Assembly (NCBI GenBank): GCA_036841525.1
Contig: DAITVZ010000021.1
Coordinates: 1 to 62,163, forward strand
Direction of reading: 5' to 3'
Length of the DNA: 62,163 nucleotides
Origin: JAAYEA01 sp012689325
GTDB taxonomy: Bacteria; Chloroflexota; Anaerolineae; JAAYEA01
Positions 7,910 through 16,060 of the stretch are shown here, piece by piece. Each line of letters opens with the position of its first letter. Within the stretch, counting starts at the first letter, position 1. The position numbers and the translations under genes were made by a program. The notes under the pieces were generated by a model. The model saw only the letters and a program-made list of their open reading frames with translations, had not been told where the DNA came from and made no database searches.

Positions 7910-9214
7910 CTATTCTGCGCTCTCGGCCTCCAGGCCACGCGGCCCTGGCTTGGCGAGGCGCGCGCGCGTGATGGTATTGGCCAGCGCCTCGGCGCTTTCC
8001 AGCTCGACCCGCACATAGTTGTCGGTGAGGCCGCTCCAGAGCGGCAACCCCTGCGGCCCTCGCGCTGGGCTGGTCTCCCACAAGACGTCGAGGACCTGGC
8101 CGAGCAGGCTGGCCTGGAACTGCCGGGCGGTCTGCTCGCCGACGCGATGCATCAACCGGCTGCGGGTCTCTTTTACCTCTGGCGGGAGCTGGCCAGCCAT
8201 GGCTGCCGCCGCCGTGCCCTCCCGCAGCGAGTACTTGAAGACATGGACCTTGGCGTAGCCTTGCTGCCGCACGAACTCCAGGCTGGCCTGAAACTCGTCA
8301 TCGGTTTCGCCCGGGAACCCGACGATCACGTCGGTGGTGAGGGCCACCTGGGGGATGGCGGCGCGGATCATCGCGGCCATCCCGGCATATTGGGCGGCCG
8401 TGTACTTGCGGTTCATGCGCGCCAGGGTCGCGTCGCACCCGCTTTGCAGCGGCAGGTGCAGGTGCCGGCACAGCCGGCGGTCCTGCCACAGGGCCGCGAG
8501 CTCGGCGGAGAAATCCCACGGCTCGATGGAGGAGAGGCGCAGTCGGGGGACGGCGGTCTGCTGCAAGACCTCCTGCACCAACTGGGCCAGGCTGCTGCCC
8601 CATTCGCGGCCATAGGAGCCGATGTGCACGCCGGTCAGGACCACCTCCTGGTAGCCTTCCGCCAGGCGGTCCTGTATCTCGGCCAGGACATGCTCGGCGG
8701 GGTAGCTGCGCGCCGGCCCGCGCGCTTTGGAGACGATGCAATAGGCGCAGGCGTTATCGCAGCCATCCTGTATCTTCACAAAGGCCCTGGTCCGCGAGGC
8801 GACGCGGGGCAGTCCCTGCGCTCGCTGCGCCAGAAGGTCGGCGGGGGCCGGCGCGGAGGATGGCCCGGCGAACCCGGGTATCCGCGCGGCCAGCAACTCG
8901 AAGAGGCGGTCCTTGTCCGCGTTGCCCACGACCCAATTGACCTCCCCCGTCTCGCTGGTTTCCTGGGGAGAGATCTCGGCATAGCACCCCGTGGCGACCA
9001 GCGAGGCCCGGGCGTTGCTGCGCCGAAGCTGGCGGAGCGCCTGCCGCGACTTGCGCGCCGCGATGTGGGTCACGGTGCAGGTGTTGCAGATGCACAGGTC
9101 GGCCTCGGCGGGGTCGGCCACGACCTGATGGCCGGCCGAGACGAGTTGGCGGGCGAGCCGTTCCATCTCGCTCTGATTCAGTTTGCAGCCCAAGGCCGAA
9201 AGATGGATTCTCAT
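7910..9214 (-). CDS. mtaB: tRNA A37 methylthiotransferase MtaB (t6A to ms2t6A)
   Basis: 434 residues. The N-terminal UPF0004 domain carries cluster cysteines C10, C46 and C77. The radical-SAM CxxxCxxC is C152, C156, C159. A C-terminal TRAM-like domain ends near residue 425. The opening RIHLSALGCKLNQSE is the MtaB-type (YqeV) form of the family; MiaB and RimO are less likely. It methylthiolates t6A37 in ANN-decoding tRNAs. Upstream lies the pckG terminator, so it probably has its own, unseen promoter. Confidence 0.93.
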   Translation of the reverse strand: MRIHLSALGCKLNQSEMERLARQLVSAGHQVVADPAEADLCICNTCTVTHIAARKSRQALRQLRRSNARASLVATGCYAEISPQETSETGEVNWVVGNADKDRLFELLAARIPGFAGPSSAPAPADLLAQRAQGLPRVASRTRAFVKIQDGCDNACAYCIVSKARGPARSYPAEHVLAEIQDRLAEGYQEVVLTGVHIGSYGREWGSSLAQLVQEVLQQTAVPRLRLSSIEPWDFSAELAALWQDRRLCRHLHLPLQSGCDATLARMNRKYTAAQYAGMAAMIRAAIPQVALTTDVIVGFPGETDDEFQASLEFVRQQGYAKVHVFKYSLREGTAAAAMAGQLPPEVKETRSRLMHRVGEQTARQFQASLLGQVLDVLWETSPARGPQGLPLWSGLTDNYVRVELESAEALANTITRARLAKPGPRGLEAESAE

Positions 9215-9257
9215 GCGCGTTTCGGAGATGCTCCCAGAATGCTCGGCAGCCGCCGGT

Positions 9258-9297
9258 AAAGAAAAAGCGGCGGACCGCGCTGTGGCGGTCCGCCGCT
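9258..9297 (-). terminator. Intrinsic terminator after pckG
   Basis: A 13-bp perfect stem (AGCGGCGGACCGC/GCGGTCCGCCGCT) is followed on the minus strand by TTTTCTTTA. It lies 20 nt past the pckG stop. Confidence 0.9.
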
Positions 9298-9316
9298 GAT
9301 GGATGCAGCGGGTGGC

Positions 9317-11109
9317 TTACGCCATGCCCAGACGCTTCTTGAACTCGTCCAACTGTTTCGTGATGCGCTTGGGCAGCCGCTCGCCGAACTTGGCGAAATA
9401 CTCGGCGATGCCCGGCACTTCGTTCTTCCAGACCTCCGGATCGACCTTGAGCAGCTCTTGGACGTCCGCGGCGGGGATCTTGAGGCCGGTCAGGTCCAGG
9501 TCCTCCGGGCTCGGCAGGTAGCCGATGGCGGTCTTGCGGGCGCCGGCCTTGCCTTCGATGCGCTCGCACATCCACTTCAGGGCGCGGACGTTGTCGCCAA
9601 AGCCTGGCCACAGCCAATGCCCGTCGGCGCTCTTGCGGAACCAGTTCACGTAAAAGATCTTGGGGGCCTTGTCGCCCAGCCGGTCGCCCATGTTGAACCA
9701 GTGCTGGAAATAGTCGCCCATATTATAGCCACAGAAGGGCGTCATGGCGAAGGGATCGCGGCGGACGTTCCCTACCGCGCCGATATTGGCCGCCGTGGTC
9801 TCGGAGGAAGCGGTCGCGCCCAGGAACACGCCGTGGTCCCAACTGAAGGACTGGCTGACCAGGGGCACGGTGGTGGCGCGGCGGCCGCCAAAGACAAAGA
9901 TGTCGATGGGCACGCCCGCGGGCTTTTCCCAATCCGGCGAGATCACCGGGCACTGCGCGGCAGGCGCGGTGAAGCGGGCGTTCGGGTGGGCGGCCGGCTC
10001 GTTGACGCTGGGCGTCCAATCGCGGCCTTTCCAGTCGATGGCGTGGGCCGGGGCGGGCCCGTCCATGCCTTCCCACCAGATGTCGCTCTCATCGGTCAGG
10101 GCGCAGTTGGTATAGATGACGTTCTCTTTCAGCGTGTCCATGGCCATGGGGTTGGACTTGTAGGAGGTGCCGGGGGCCACGCCGAAAAAGCCGGATTCGG
10201 GGTTGATGGCATACAACCGGCCATCGGGGCCGATCTTCATCCAGGAGATATCGTCGCCGATGCACTCGGCCTTCCAGCCCTCGATGGTGGGCTGAAGCAT
10301 GGCCAGGTTGGTCTTGCCGCAGGCGGACGGGAAGGCCGCGGCGATGTGGTAGGCCTTGCCCTCGGGGCTGATCAGCCGCAGGATGAGCATGTGCTCGGCC
10401 ATCCAGCCCTCGCGCCGGGCCATGGCCGAGGCGATGCGCAGGGCCAGGCACTTTTTGCCCAAGAGCGCGTTGCCGCCATAGCCGGAGCCATAGGACCAGA
10501 TCAGGTTCTCATCGGGAAAGTGGCTGATGTACTTTTGCTCGATGGGCGCGCACGGCCAGGTGGTGTCCTTCTGCCCGGGCTCCAGGGGAGCGCCGATGGA
10601 ATGAAGGCAGGGGATGTACTCGCCGTCGGCGCCCAGTTGCTTGATCACCTGGGTGCCGACGCGGGTCATGATGTGCATATTGCAGACCACGTAGGGGCTA
10701 TCGGTGAGCTCGATGCCGATCTTGGCCATGGGAGAGCCGATGGGGCCCATGGAGAAGGGGATCACGTACATGGTGCGGCCCTTCATGCAGCCCTTGTACA
10801 GGCCCCGCATGGTCTCTTTCAGCTCGGTGGGGGCGATCCAGTTATTGGTCGGCCCGGCCTCGATCTGTTCAGGCGTGCTGATGTAGGTGCGGTTCTCCAC
10901 GCGAGCTACGTCGCTGGGGTCAGAACGAAACAGGAAGCTGTTGGGCCGCTTATCCAGAGAGTGGCCGCCCCGCTCTTGACCATTTCGGCCATGAGGCGGT
11001 CATACTCCTTTTTGCTGCCGTCGCACCAGTAGATCTGGTCCGGCGTGCATAGGTCGGCAGCTTCCTGGACCCAAGCGAGCAGTTTTTCGTGTTTGACCGT
11101 GTAGGACAT
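9317..11109 (-). CDS. pckG: Phosphoenolpyruvate carboxykinase (GTP), interrupted by a frameshift
   Basis: Catalyses oxaloacetate + GTP to PEP + CO2 + GDP (gluconeogenesis). The full coding length is about 598 codons, normal for PckG. The P-loop/active cysteine motif FPSACGKTN and the C-terminal GLKIPAADVQELL are intact. The ATG at 11109 has SD GGGAGG. Reading from it, the frame stops early. At about 10955-10961 (AGAGAG on the plus strand) one base is missing, and restoring it rejoins ATLLDKRPNSFLFRSDP to the downstream frame, which then runs open to 9317. Both sides are otherwise well conserved, so this is either a very recent mutation or an indel error in the sequence. Confidence 0.9.
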
Positions 11110-11138
11110 ATTCAGGCCTCCCATGTGATAATAAGAAC

Positions 11139-11184
11139 GGCCAGTATCAGCTGCTGCGCCGCAAACGGCGGGCCGACACTGGCC
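11139..11184 (-). promoter_or_regulatory. Large hairpin in the pckG 5' leader
   Basis: A 10-bp outer stem (GGCCAGTATC against GACACTGGCC, one G-U) encloses a small GCCG/CGGC hairpin. On the minus strand it is followed by GTTCTTATTATC, so it could act as an attenuator about 30 nt before the pckG start. Confidence 0.5.
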
Positions 11185-11250
11185 ATACGAAAGGGCTCCC
11201 CTATCCGTGGGGCTCGTGCTGATCTGACCCCAACCCTTCACCCGCGTAGA

Positions 11251-11279
11251 ATGATAGCATAAACGAGGCAAATCGGCAA
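11251..11279 (-). promoter_or_regulatory. Predicted pckG promoter
   Basis: TTGCCG, 17 nt, TATCAT on the minus strand. The resulting leader of about 135 nt contains the large hairpin at 11139-11184. Confidence 0.6.
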
Positions 11280-11290
11280 ATACCGGTTAC

Positions 11291-11333
11291 ATAAAAACGC
11301 CCGGCATCCGGGCTAGGTCTGCGGATGCCGGGC
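11291..11333 (-). terminator. Intrinsic terminator after the two-component genes
   Basis: A 12-bp perfect stem (GCCCGGCATCCG/CGGATGCCGGGC) is followed on the minus strand by GTTTTTAT, about 28 nt past the kinase stop. Confidence 0.9.
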
Positions 11334-11361
11334 AGAGGAGAGGAGGAGGATCAGCGGGCAG

Positions 11362-12786
11362 TTAACCGGATGGAAGCGGATGGGCCTCGCTCGCCAGCGG
11401 CAGCAGGAAGGTGAAGCGCGCCCCCTCGCCCACCGTGCTCTCCGCCCAGATGCGCCCGCCGTGCGCTTCCACCAGGCCGCGGGTGATGGCTAGCCCCAGC
11501 CCGGAGCCGCCGCTATCGCGACTGCGCGAGCGATCCGCTCGCCAGAAGCGATCGAACACATGCTCGAGGTCCTCGGGCGTGATTCCCTCGCCCGTGTCTT
11601 GCACGGCGATCTCGAGGTGATCCTGCTTGGCCTCGGCCAAGATGGTCACCTGGCCGCCGGTCAGGGAGTGGCGCAGGGCGTTGGCGAGCAGGTTATTGAG
11701 GATCTGTGCCAAGCGATCCGGGTCGGCTTGGATGGTGGGCAGGTTATCGGCGACCTGGCTGCCCAGGGTGACCTCGCGCGATTCCGCCGCGGGCTGAAAG
11801 CGAGCCAGCGCGGCCGCGATCAGCGCGCCGACGTTGGCCTCGCGCCAGTGCAACTGCAGTTGTCCCGCCTCGGCCAAAGCCAGCTCGTGCAGATCCTCCA
11901 CCAGGCGCCCCAGGATGCGGGTCTCGTCAAAGAGCAGGGCGACCTCTTGTTTGTCCAGGGGATATACATCATCCAGGATAGCGCGCAGGTTGCCCTGCAG
12001 CACGCTCAGCGGCGTGCGCAGCTCGTGGGCCACGTCGGCCATCAGGTTCTGGCGCAACTGCTCGGCCTGTTGCAGGCTGGAGGTCATCTCGTTGAAATCG
12101 CGCGCCACCTGCCGAACCTCCAAGGTTCCCTGCTCGGGCACCCGCTGGCTGAGATCGCCGCTGGCGACCGCGCGGGCGGCGCCGGCCAGCCGCCGCAGGG
12201 GGGCTGTCAGCCCCAGGCTAATCAGGACGCTGGCGATGAGGCCAAGCGCCAGCCCTGTGCCCAGGCCCAGCGTCACCAGGCGTCGCAGGCGAGCCAGGAA
12301 GGCCACCTCCAAGGGGCCCAGCGAGTCGGGGGCGGGGAGGGCGATGAGCAGATAGCCTTCCACCTGGCTCGACTCCTGGTTGACGATCTGGATGGCCTTG
12401 GCCAGGTCTCGGTCATCGAGCTTGCGGCCTTGTTCCCGGCCGGTGCTGTCATAGGTGATCTTGCCCTTGGCGTCGGCCACGATGACATCCAGCTTGCCCC
12501 GGCGATCGAAGGGCTCGGTGGCGGGGCTCCGAGGAACCTGGCGATTGGGCAGCACGCCTCCTTCCAGGATGCTTCCTACGCCTTCCCAGGTGCCGTTCTG
12601 CCGGTAATAATCCTGAAGGGTGCTGATCGTGCCGCTGGAGAGCAGAACCTCGCTGTGCACGATGTACTGGCGAAAGCTTTCCTCGGTCTGTTGGCTGCTG
12701 AGGATGGCGATGATGCTCACGCTGGCCAGGATCACCAGCGTGAAGGCGATGGTCAGGCGCAACCAGAGGGTGTCCAGCAGTCTCAC
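11362..12786 (-). CDS. Membrane sensor histidine kinase
   Basis: 474 residues. TM1 is at about 9-30, an extracytoplasmic sensor domain at about 31-165, TM2 at about 168-192 and HAMP at about 193-245. The HisKA phospho-acceptor is H254 in DVAHELRTPL, followed by a HATPase_c domain with the N box (NNLLANALRHS), G1 (DTGEGI) and G2 (GGSGLGLAI) motifs. Architecture is BaeS/PhoR-like. It overlaps the response regulator by 4 nt and is translationally coupled. Ligand unknown. Confidence 0.93.
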   Translation of the reverse strand: MRLLDTLWLRLTIAFTLVILASVSIIAILSSQQTEESFRQYIVHSEVLLSSGTISTLQDYYRQNGTWEGVGSILEGGVLPNRQVPRSPATEPFDRRGKLDVIVADAKGKITYDSTGREQGRKLDDRDLAKAIQIVNQESSQVEGYLLIALPAPDSLGPLEVAFLARLRRLVTLGLGTGLALGLIASVLISLGLTAPLRRLAGAARAVASGDLSQRVPEQGTLEVRQVARDFNEMTSSLQQAEQLRQNLMADVAHELRTPLSVLQGNLRAILDDVYPLDKQEVALLFDETRILGRLVEDLHELALAEAGQLQLHWREANVGALIAAALARFQPAAESREVTLGSQVADNLPTIQADPDRLAQILNNLLANALRHSLTGGQVTILAEAKQDHLEIAVQDTGEGITPEDLEHVFDRFWRADRSRSRDSGGSGLGLAITRGLVEAHGGRIWAESTVGEGARFTFLLPLASEAHPLPSG

Positions 12787-13478
12787 GGCGCCCCCTGCAA
12801 GCGGTAGCCCACGCCATAGACGGTTTGGATATAGGTTGGCGAGCGGGGGTTGGGCTCGACCTTGGCGCGCAGGTTCTTGATGTGGCTGTCCACGGTGCGC
12901 TCCAGGCCCTCATAGGTATAGCCCAAGGCCGCCTCGATCAGCTCGGTGCGGGTAAAGGCGTGGTCAGGATGCTCCATGAGCGCCCGCAGGAACTCGAACT
13001 CGGTGGGCGTCAGCTCCACCGGTTTGCAGGCGACGGACACTTCGTGGCGGTCCAGGTCCAGACACAGCTCGCCGATGCAGACCTGCTTGGGAATCACGGG
13101 CTCGGCGAGGGTTCGGCGCAGCACTGCGCGGACATGGGCGCAAACCACCTGGGGATTGAAGGGCTTGGGGAGGTAATCATCTGCTCCCAACTCCAGGCCC
13201 AGGATGCGGTCGCTATCCTCGATGCGGGCGGTGAGCATAAGGATAGGAATCTTGGCCAGCGTCTCGTCGCTGCGCATGATGCGGGTGATCTCCCAGCCAT
13301 CCAGGTCGGGCAGCATCAGGTCGAGCACCACCAGGTCCGGCTGGTCCTGGCGCAGGCAGCGCATGGCGCTCTTGCCGTCATAGGCCACCAAGACCTGAAA
13401 GCCAGCCTGCTCCAAATAAGCCCGCATCAAGCGGACGATCCCCTTGTCGTCGTCAACTACCAGAATACGCTGAGCCAT
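12783..13478 (-). CDS. OmpR/PhoB-family response regulator
   Basis: 231 residues. The receiver domain (1-120) has acidic pocket D10/D11, phospho-acceptor D53, a conserved T near 83 and K105 (YLPKPF). The winged-helix trans_reg_C domain (about 135-230) ends with the typical TVYGVGYRL. It is probably phosphorylated by the downstream kinase and binds DNA as a dimer. The regulated genes are unknown; the divergent secreted protein at 13947 is one candidate by position only. Confidence 0.95.
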   Translation of the reverse strand: MAQRILVVDDDKGIVRLMRAYLEQAGFQVLVAYDGKSAMRCLRQDQPDLVVLDLMLPDLDGWEITRIMRSDETLAKIPILMLTARIEDSDRILGLELGADDYLPKPFNPQVVCAHVRAVLRRTLAEPVIPKQVCIGELCLDLDRHEVSVACKPVELTPTEFEFLRALMEHPDHAFTRTELIEAALGYTYEGLERTVDSHIKNLRAKVEPNPRSPTYIQTVYGVGYRLQGAP

Positions 13479-13519
13479 CGCTCGTCATTCCCTCCCCGGC
13501 GCGCAAGCGGTCCCCACCT

Positions 13520-13548
13520 ATTATACTCGGCGGCCGGGAATCTGCCAT
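13520..13548 (-). promoter_or_regulatory. Predicted promoter of the two-component operon
   Basis: ATGGCA, 17 nt, perfect TATAAT on the minus strand, about 45 nt before the regulator start. Confidence 0.55.
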
Positions 13549-13876
13549 CATCGCGAGGGCGCGGGGCGAGCCGTTCTCGCCCCAAGACGCCCTGCATCAA
13601 CCCATCCTCAAGGGGTGCTCTCCCTCGTGACTAGCCAGGGATCGCCGGGCTCGAGTGCTGTGACCCGACTGGCCGAGCGATCTTCCTAGTGGGCCTTGGC
13701 CGGAGGCCCCGGGATGGGATTGGGCCGTGTGTTCCAGGAGGAGGTTTCGTCGTCTCGTCGCTTCACTGCCCAGTATAGGGGCGGATTGTGGAGAAGTCAT
13801 GGAGGGGTGGTGGAGATGTGGTACAAGCCCGAGGGCGCCATCGCCTCGTCCCCGCGCGCATCCAGCGCGGGCGGAT
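13549..13876. other. Intergenic stretch without a recognised gene
   Basis: Contains short hairpins (for example GGGCCT/AGGCCC around 13687-13707) but no credible coding frame. I looked for SRP RNA, RNase P RNA and tRNA signatures and saw none. Confidence 0.5.
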
Positions 13877-13904
13877 TTGGCATCCCGAGCGCGCTCGCTA
13901 TACT
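13877..13904 (+). promoter_or_regulatory. Predicted promoter of the propeller-repeat protein
   Basis: TTGGCA, 16 nt, TATACT, followed by a leader of about 36 nt with GGAGGA before the ATG at 13947. Confidence 0.6.
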
Positions 13905-13946
13905 GGCTCCGGGGGAGGGTCCGGTTAGCTGGCCACGGAGGACGAA

Positions 13947-15983
13947 ATGGCGACGCACCGACGATCTACTCACTGGCTGTACCTGGCGCTGGCCCTGCTG
14001 CTGGGCGCGCTGATGGTCGCGACATGGCGGCTTCCGCGCGCAGCAGCACAGGGAGAGATGGCCCAACTGGCCGCGGGCGAGGACCGCTGGTCTGGGACCT
14101 TTGGCTGGCCCGGCGCCGATGGCGCGGTCAATGCCCTGGTGATGGACGGTGCAGGGCAGTTGTACGCGGGGGGCGATTTCACCTCCATCGGCGGCGTCAG
14201 TTGCGCGCGGGTGGCCCGGTGGAGCGGCGGCGCCTGGCATCCCCTGGGCAGCGGTGTCAATGGCCTCGTCAAGGCGCTCGCGGTGGATGGGGCGGGCCAT
14301 CTCTATGTCAGCGGGCATTTCACCCGGGCGGGCGGCCTGGCGGCCCAGTATATCGCCCGGTGGGACGGCGACGGCTGGCACGACCTGGGCGGGGCCAATG
14401 ACAGCGTCGAGGCCCTGGCGCTGGATGGCGACGGCAACCTCTACATCGGCGGCTATTTTACCCAGGTGGGCGGGGTGAACGCCCAGTACGTGGCGCGGTG
14501 GGGCGGCGGCGCCTGGTCGGCCTTGGGCAGCGGGCTGAATGGCCCGGCCCGCGCGCTGGCCTGGGACGGCAGCGGCCTCTATGTCGGCGGCAATTTCGCC
14601 CAGGCCGGGGGCCTCAGCGCCAATCACGTGGCGCGGTGGAATGGCAGCGCCTGGCAGCCCTTGGGGAGCGGGGTGAATGACGCCATCCGCGCCCTGGCCT
14701 GGGACGGCAGCGGGCTCTATGTCGGCGGCCACTTTACCCAGGCTGGGGGCCATGGCGCCAACTATGTGGCGCGGTGGAGCGGCGGCGCCTGGCAGCCTTT
14801 GGGCGGGGGCGTGAGCGATGTGGTCCGCGCGCTGGCGCTGGATAGCTTGGGGCACCTGTACGCGGGGGGACATTTCACCCACGCCGACGGCGGCCAGGTT
14901 CGCTACGTGACCTGGTGGGACGGCGGCGGCTGGCGCGCTTTGGGCGGGGGGCTGAACGACGCCGCCCTGGCGCTGGCGGTGGATGGCCGCGATAACCTGT
15001 ACGCTGGTGGGTCGTTCACCCTGGCGGGGGCCAGCGCCGCCTATCGCCTCGCGCGCTGGGCGGGGCTGGGAACCCTGGGCGTTGCGCCCGCTGTGCGGGG
15101 TTCCATCCCTGGCACCACCCAGCTTCTGACCGCGTCCTATTGGGATGGCGAGGGTTACGATGACCTCCGCTACGCCTATCTCTTGGTCAACGCCACAGAG
15201 AGCCTCACCAACTGCCTCTATCTCCGCTACGATGTGTCTAGCGGCCTGCTGCACCTGCGGCGGCCAGATGACCAGGCGTGGCTGGGCGGGCATGCGCCAG
15301 GGACGGCCAGCACCATCGCGCACAGCTTTGGCGCGGTGGACGTCAGCCGGTGCGCGGTGCTCACCGACACGGACCGGCTGACGGTGACCTGGGCCCTGGC
15401 CCCGAGCTGGCGCATGAGCGGCACGCAATACGACGTCTCTCTCCGCGCCGAGTCCACGGAAGGAGCGCTCACCGACTGGATGGATCATGGCGACTGGGTC
15501 GTCAACCGCGCGCCCAGCTCTTTGATTCCGCCGGATGCCCTCAACAGCGTGATCCCCAGGGCAGCACAGATAACCCTCAATCCGCGCTACCGCGACCTGG
15601 ATGGCTGGCCCAACCTCAACACGCTCTACTTGGCCATCGCCGATATCTTGCCAGGGGGCGACATGGCGCCGGGGGGAGTCTTTCTGAAGTACGACCAGCG
15701 GGCAAACTTGCTCTACCTCGCCGATTCCGCGGGGACCCACTGGGGCGCAGGGGTGACGCCGCGGGCGGATGCCGTGCTGCAGAACCAGGATGTCCGGGTC
15801 ATCTGCCAATGGAGCTACCCCGGCGCGGCGGATGCGCGAACGCGGATCATGTACTGGCGGCTGACGTTCGAGCCCGCGTTCGCGGGCCGGCACCAGGTCT
15901 ATATGCGCGCGGTGGATGCGCTCCCATCCTGGGGCGGCGACACGGGCTGGATGTGGAAAGGCTGGCTCCAAGTGCGGCCCTGA
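13947..15983 (+). CDS. Secreted protein with a seven-repeat beta-propeller-like domain
   Basis: 678 residues. The N-terminal hydrophobic segment (about 10-27) ends in AAAQ, so it is a signal peptide or anchor. Residues about 60-375 hold seven 46-47-residue repeats of the type ALAxDGxGxLYxGGxFTxAGG-x-YVARWxGxxWxxLGxG, resembling the WD-like repeats of cortical polarity marker/kelch-type exported proteins. The C-terminal 300 residues contain two similar beta-rich modules (IPGTTQLLTASYWDGEGYDDLRY and VIPRAAQITLNPRYRDLDGW) that I cannot name. Function unknown, probably surface binding. Its start follows a GGAGGA SD. No enzyme motif was seen. Confidence 0.75.
   Translation: MATHRRSTHWLYLALALLLGALMVATWRLPRAAAQGEMAQLAAGEDRWSGTFGWPGADGAVNALVMDGAGQLYAGGDFTSIGGVSCARVARWSGGAWHPLGSGVNGLVKALAVDGAGHLYVSGHFTRAGGLAAQYIARWDGDGWHDLGGANDSVEALALDGDGNLYIGGYFTQVGGVNAQYVARWGGGAWSALGSGLNGPARALAWDGSGLYVGGNFAQAGGLSANHVARWNGSAWQPLGSGVNDAIRALAWDGSGLYVGGHFTQAGGHGANYVARWSGGAWQPLGGGVSDVVRALALDSLGHLYAGGHFTHADGGQVRYVTWWDGGGWRALGGGLNDAALALAVDGRDNLYAGGSFTLAGASAAYRLARWAGLGTLGVAPAVRGSIPGTTQLLTASYWDGEGYDDLRYAYLLVNATESLTNCLYLRYDVSSGLLHLRRPDDQAWLGGHAPGTASTIAHSFGAVDVSRCAVLTDTDRLTVTWALAPSWRMSGTQYDVSLRAESTEGALTDWMDHGDWVVNRAPSSLIPPDALNSVIPRAAQITLNPRYRDLDGWPNLNTLYLAIADILPGGDMAPGGVFLKYDQRANLLYLADSAGTHWGAGVTPRADAVLQNQDVRVICQWSYPGAADARTRIMYWRLTFEPAFAGRHQVYMRAVDALPSWGGDTGWMWKGWLQVRP
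14124..15070 (+). repeat. Seven tandem repeats of about 140 bp (propeller blades)
   Basis: In-frame repeats encoding GGxFTxAGG...VARW units. The nucleotide similarity is visible (recurrent gtggcgcggtgg and ggcggcgcctggcag), consistent with internal duplication. Confidence 0.8.
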
Positions 15984-16000
15984 TGGACCAGGAGAAGCCA

Positions 16001-16040
16001 ACGAGGCAGCGGGGGGGGTGTGCCCGCTGCCTCGTTTGAT
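16001..16040 (+). terminator. Terminator after the propeller-repeat gene
   Basis: A 13-bp stem ACGAGGCAGCGGG/CCCGCTGCCTCGT is followed by TTGAT on the plus strand, 18 nt after the stop. It also lies at the end of glyQS, read from the other side. Confidence 0.75.
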
Positions 16041-16060
16041 CTGCCGCCAGAAGATCGGGC

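Noticed and set aside
10954..10962. Programmed ribosomal frameshift in pckG
   Set aside because: No slippery heptamer and no downstream stimulatory structure were seen, and pckG is not known to be recoded. An indel is simpler.
13549..13876. SRP RNA, RNase P RNA or a riboswitch in the 13.5-13.9 kb gap
   Set aside because: Short hairpins and a GGTGCTCTCCCT-like stretch are present, but none of the conserved cores of these RNAs could be found.
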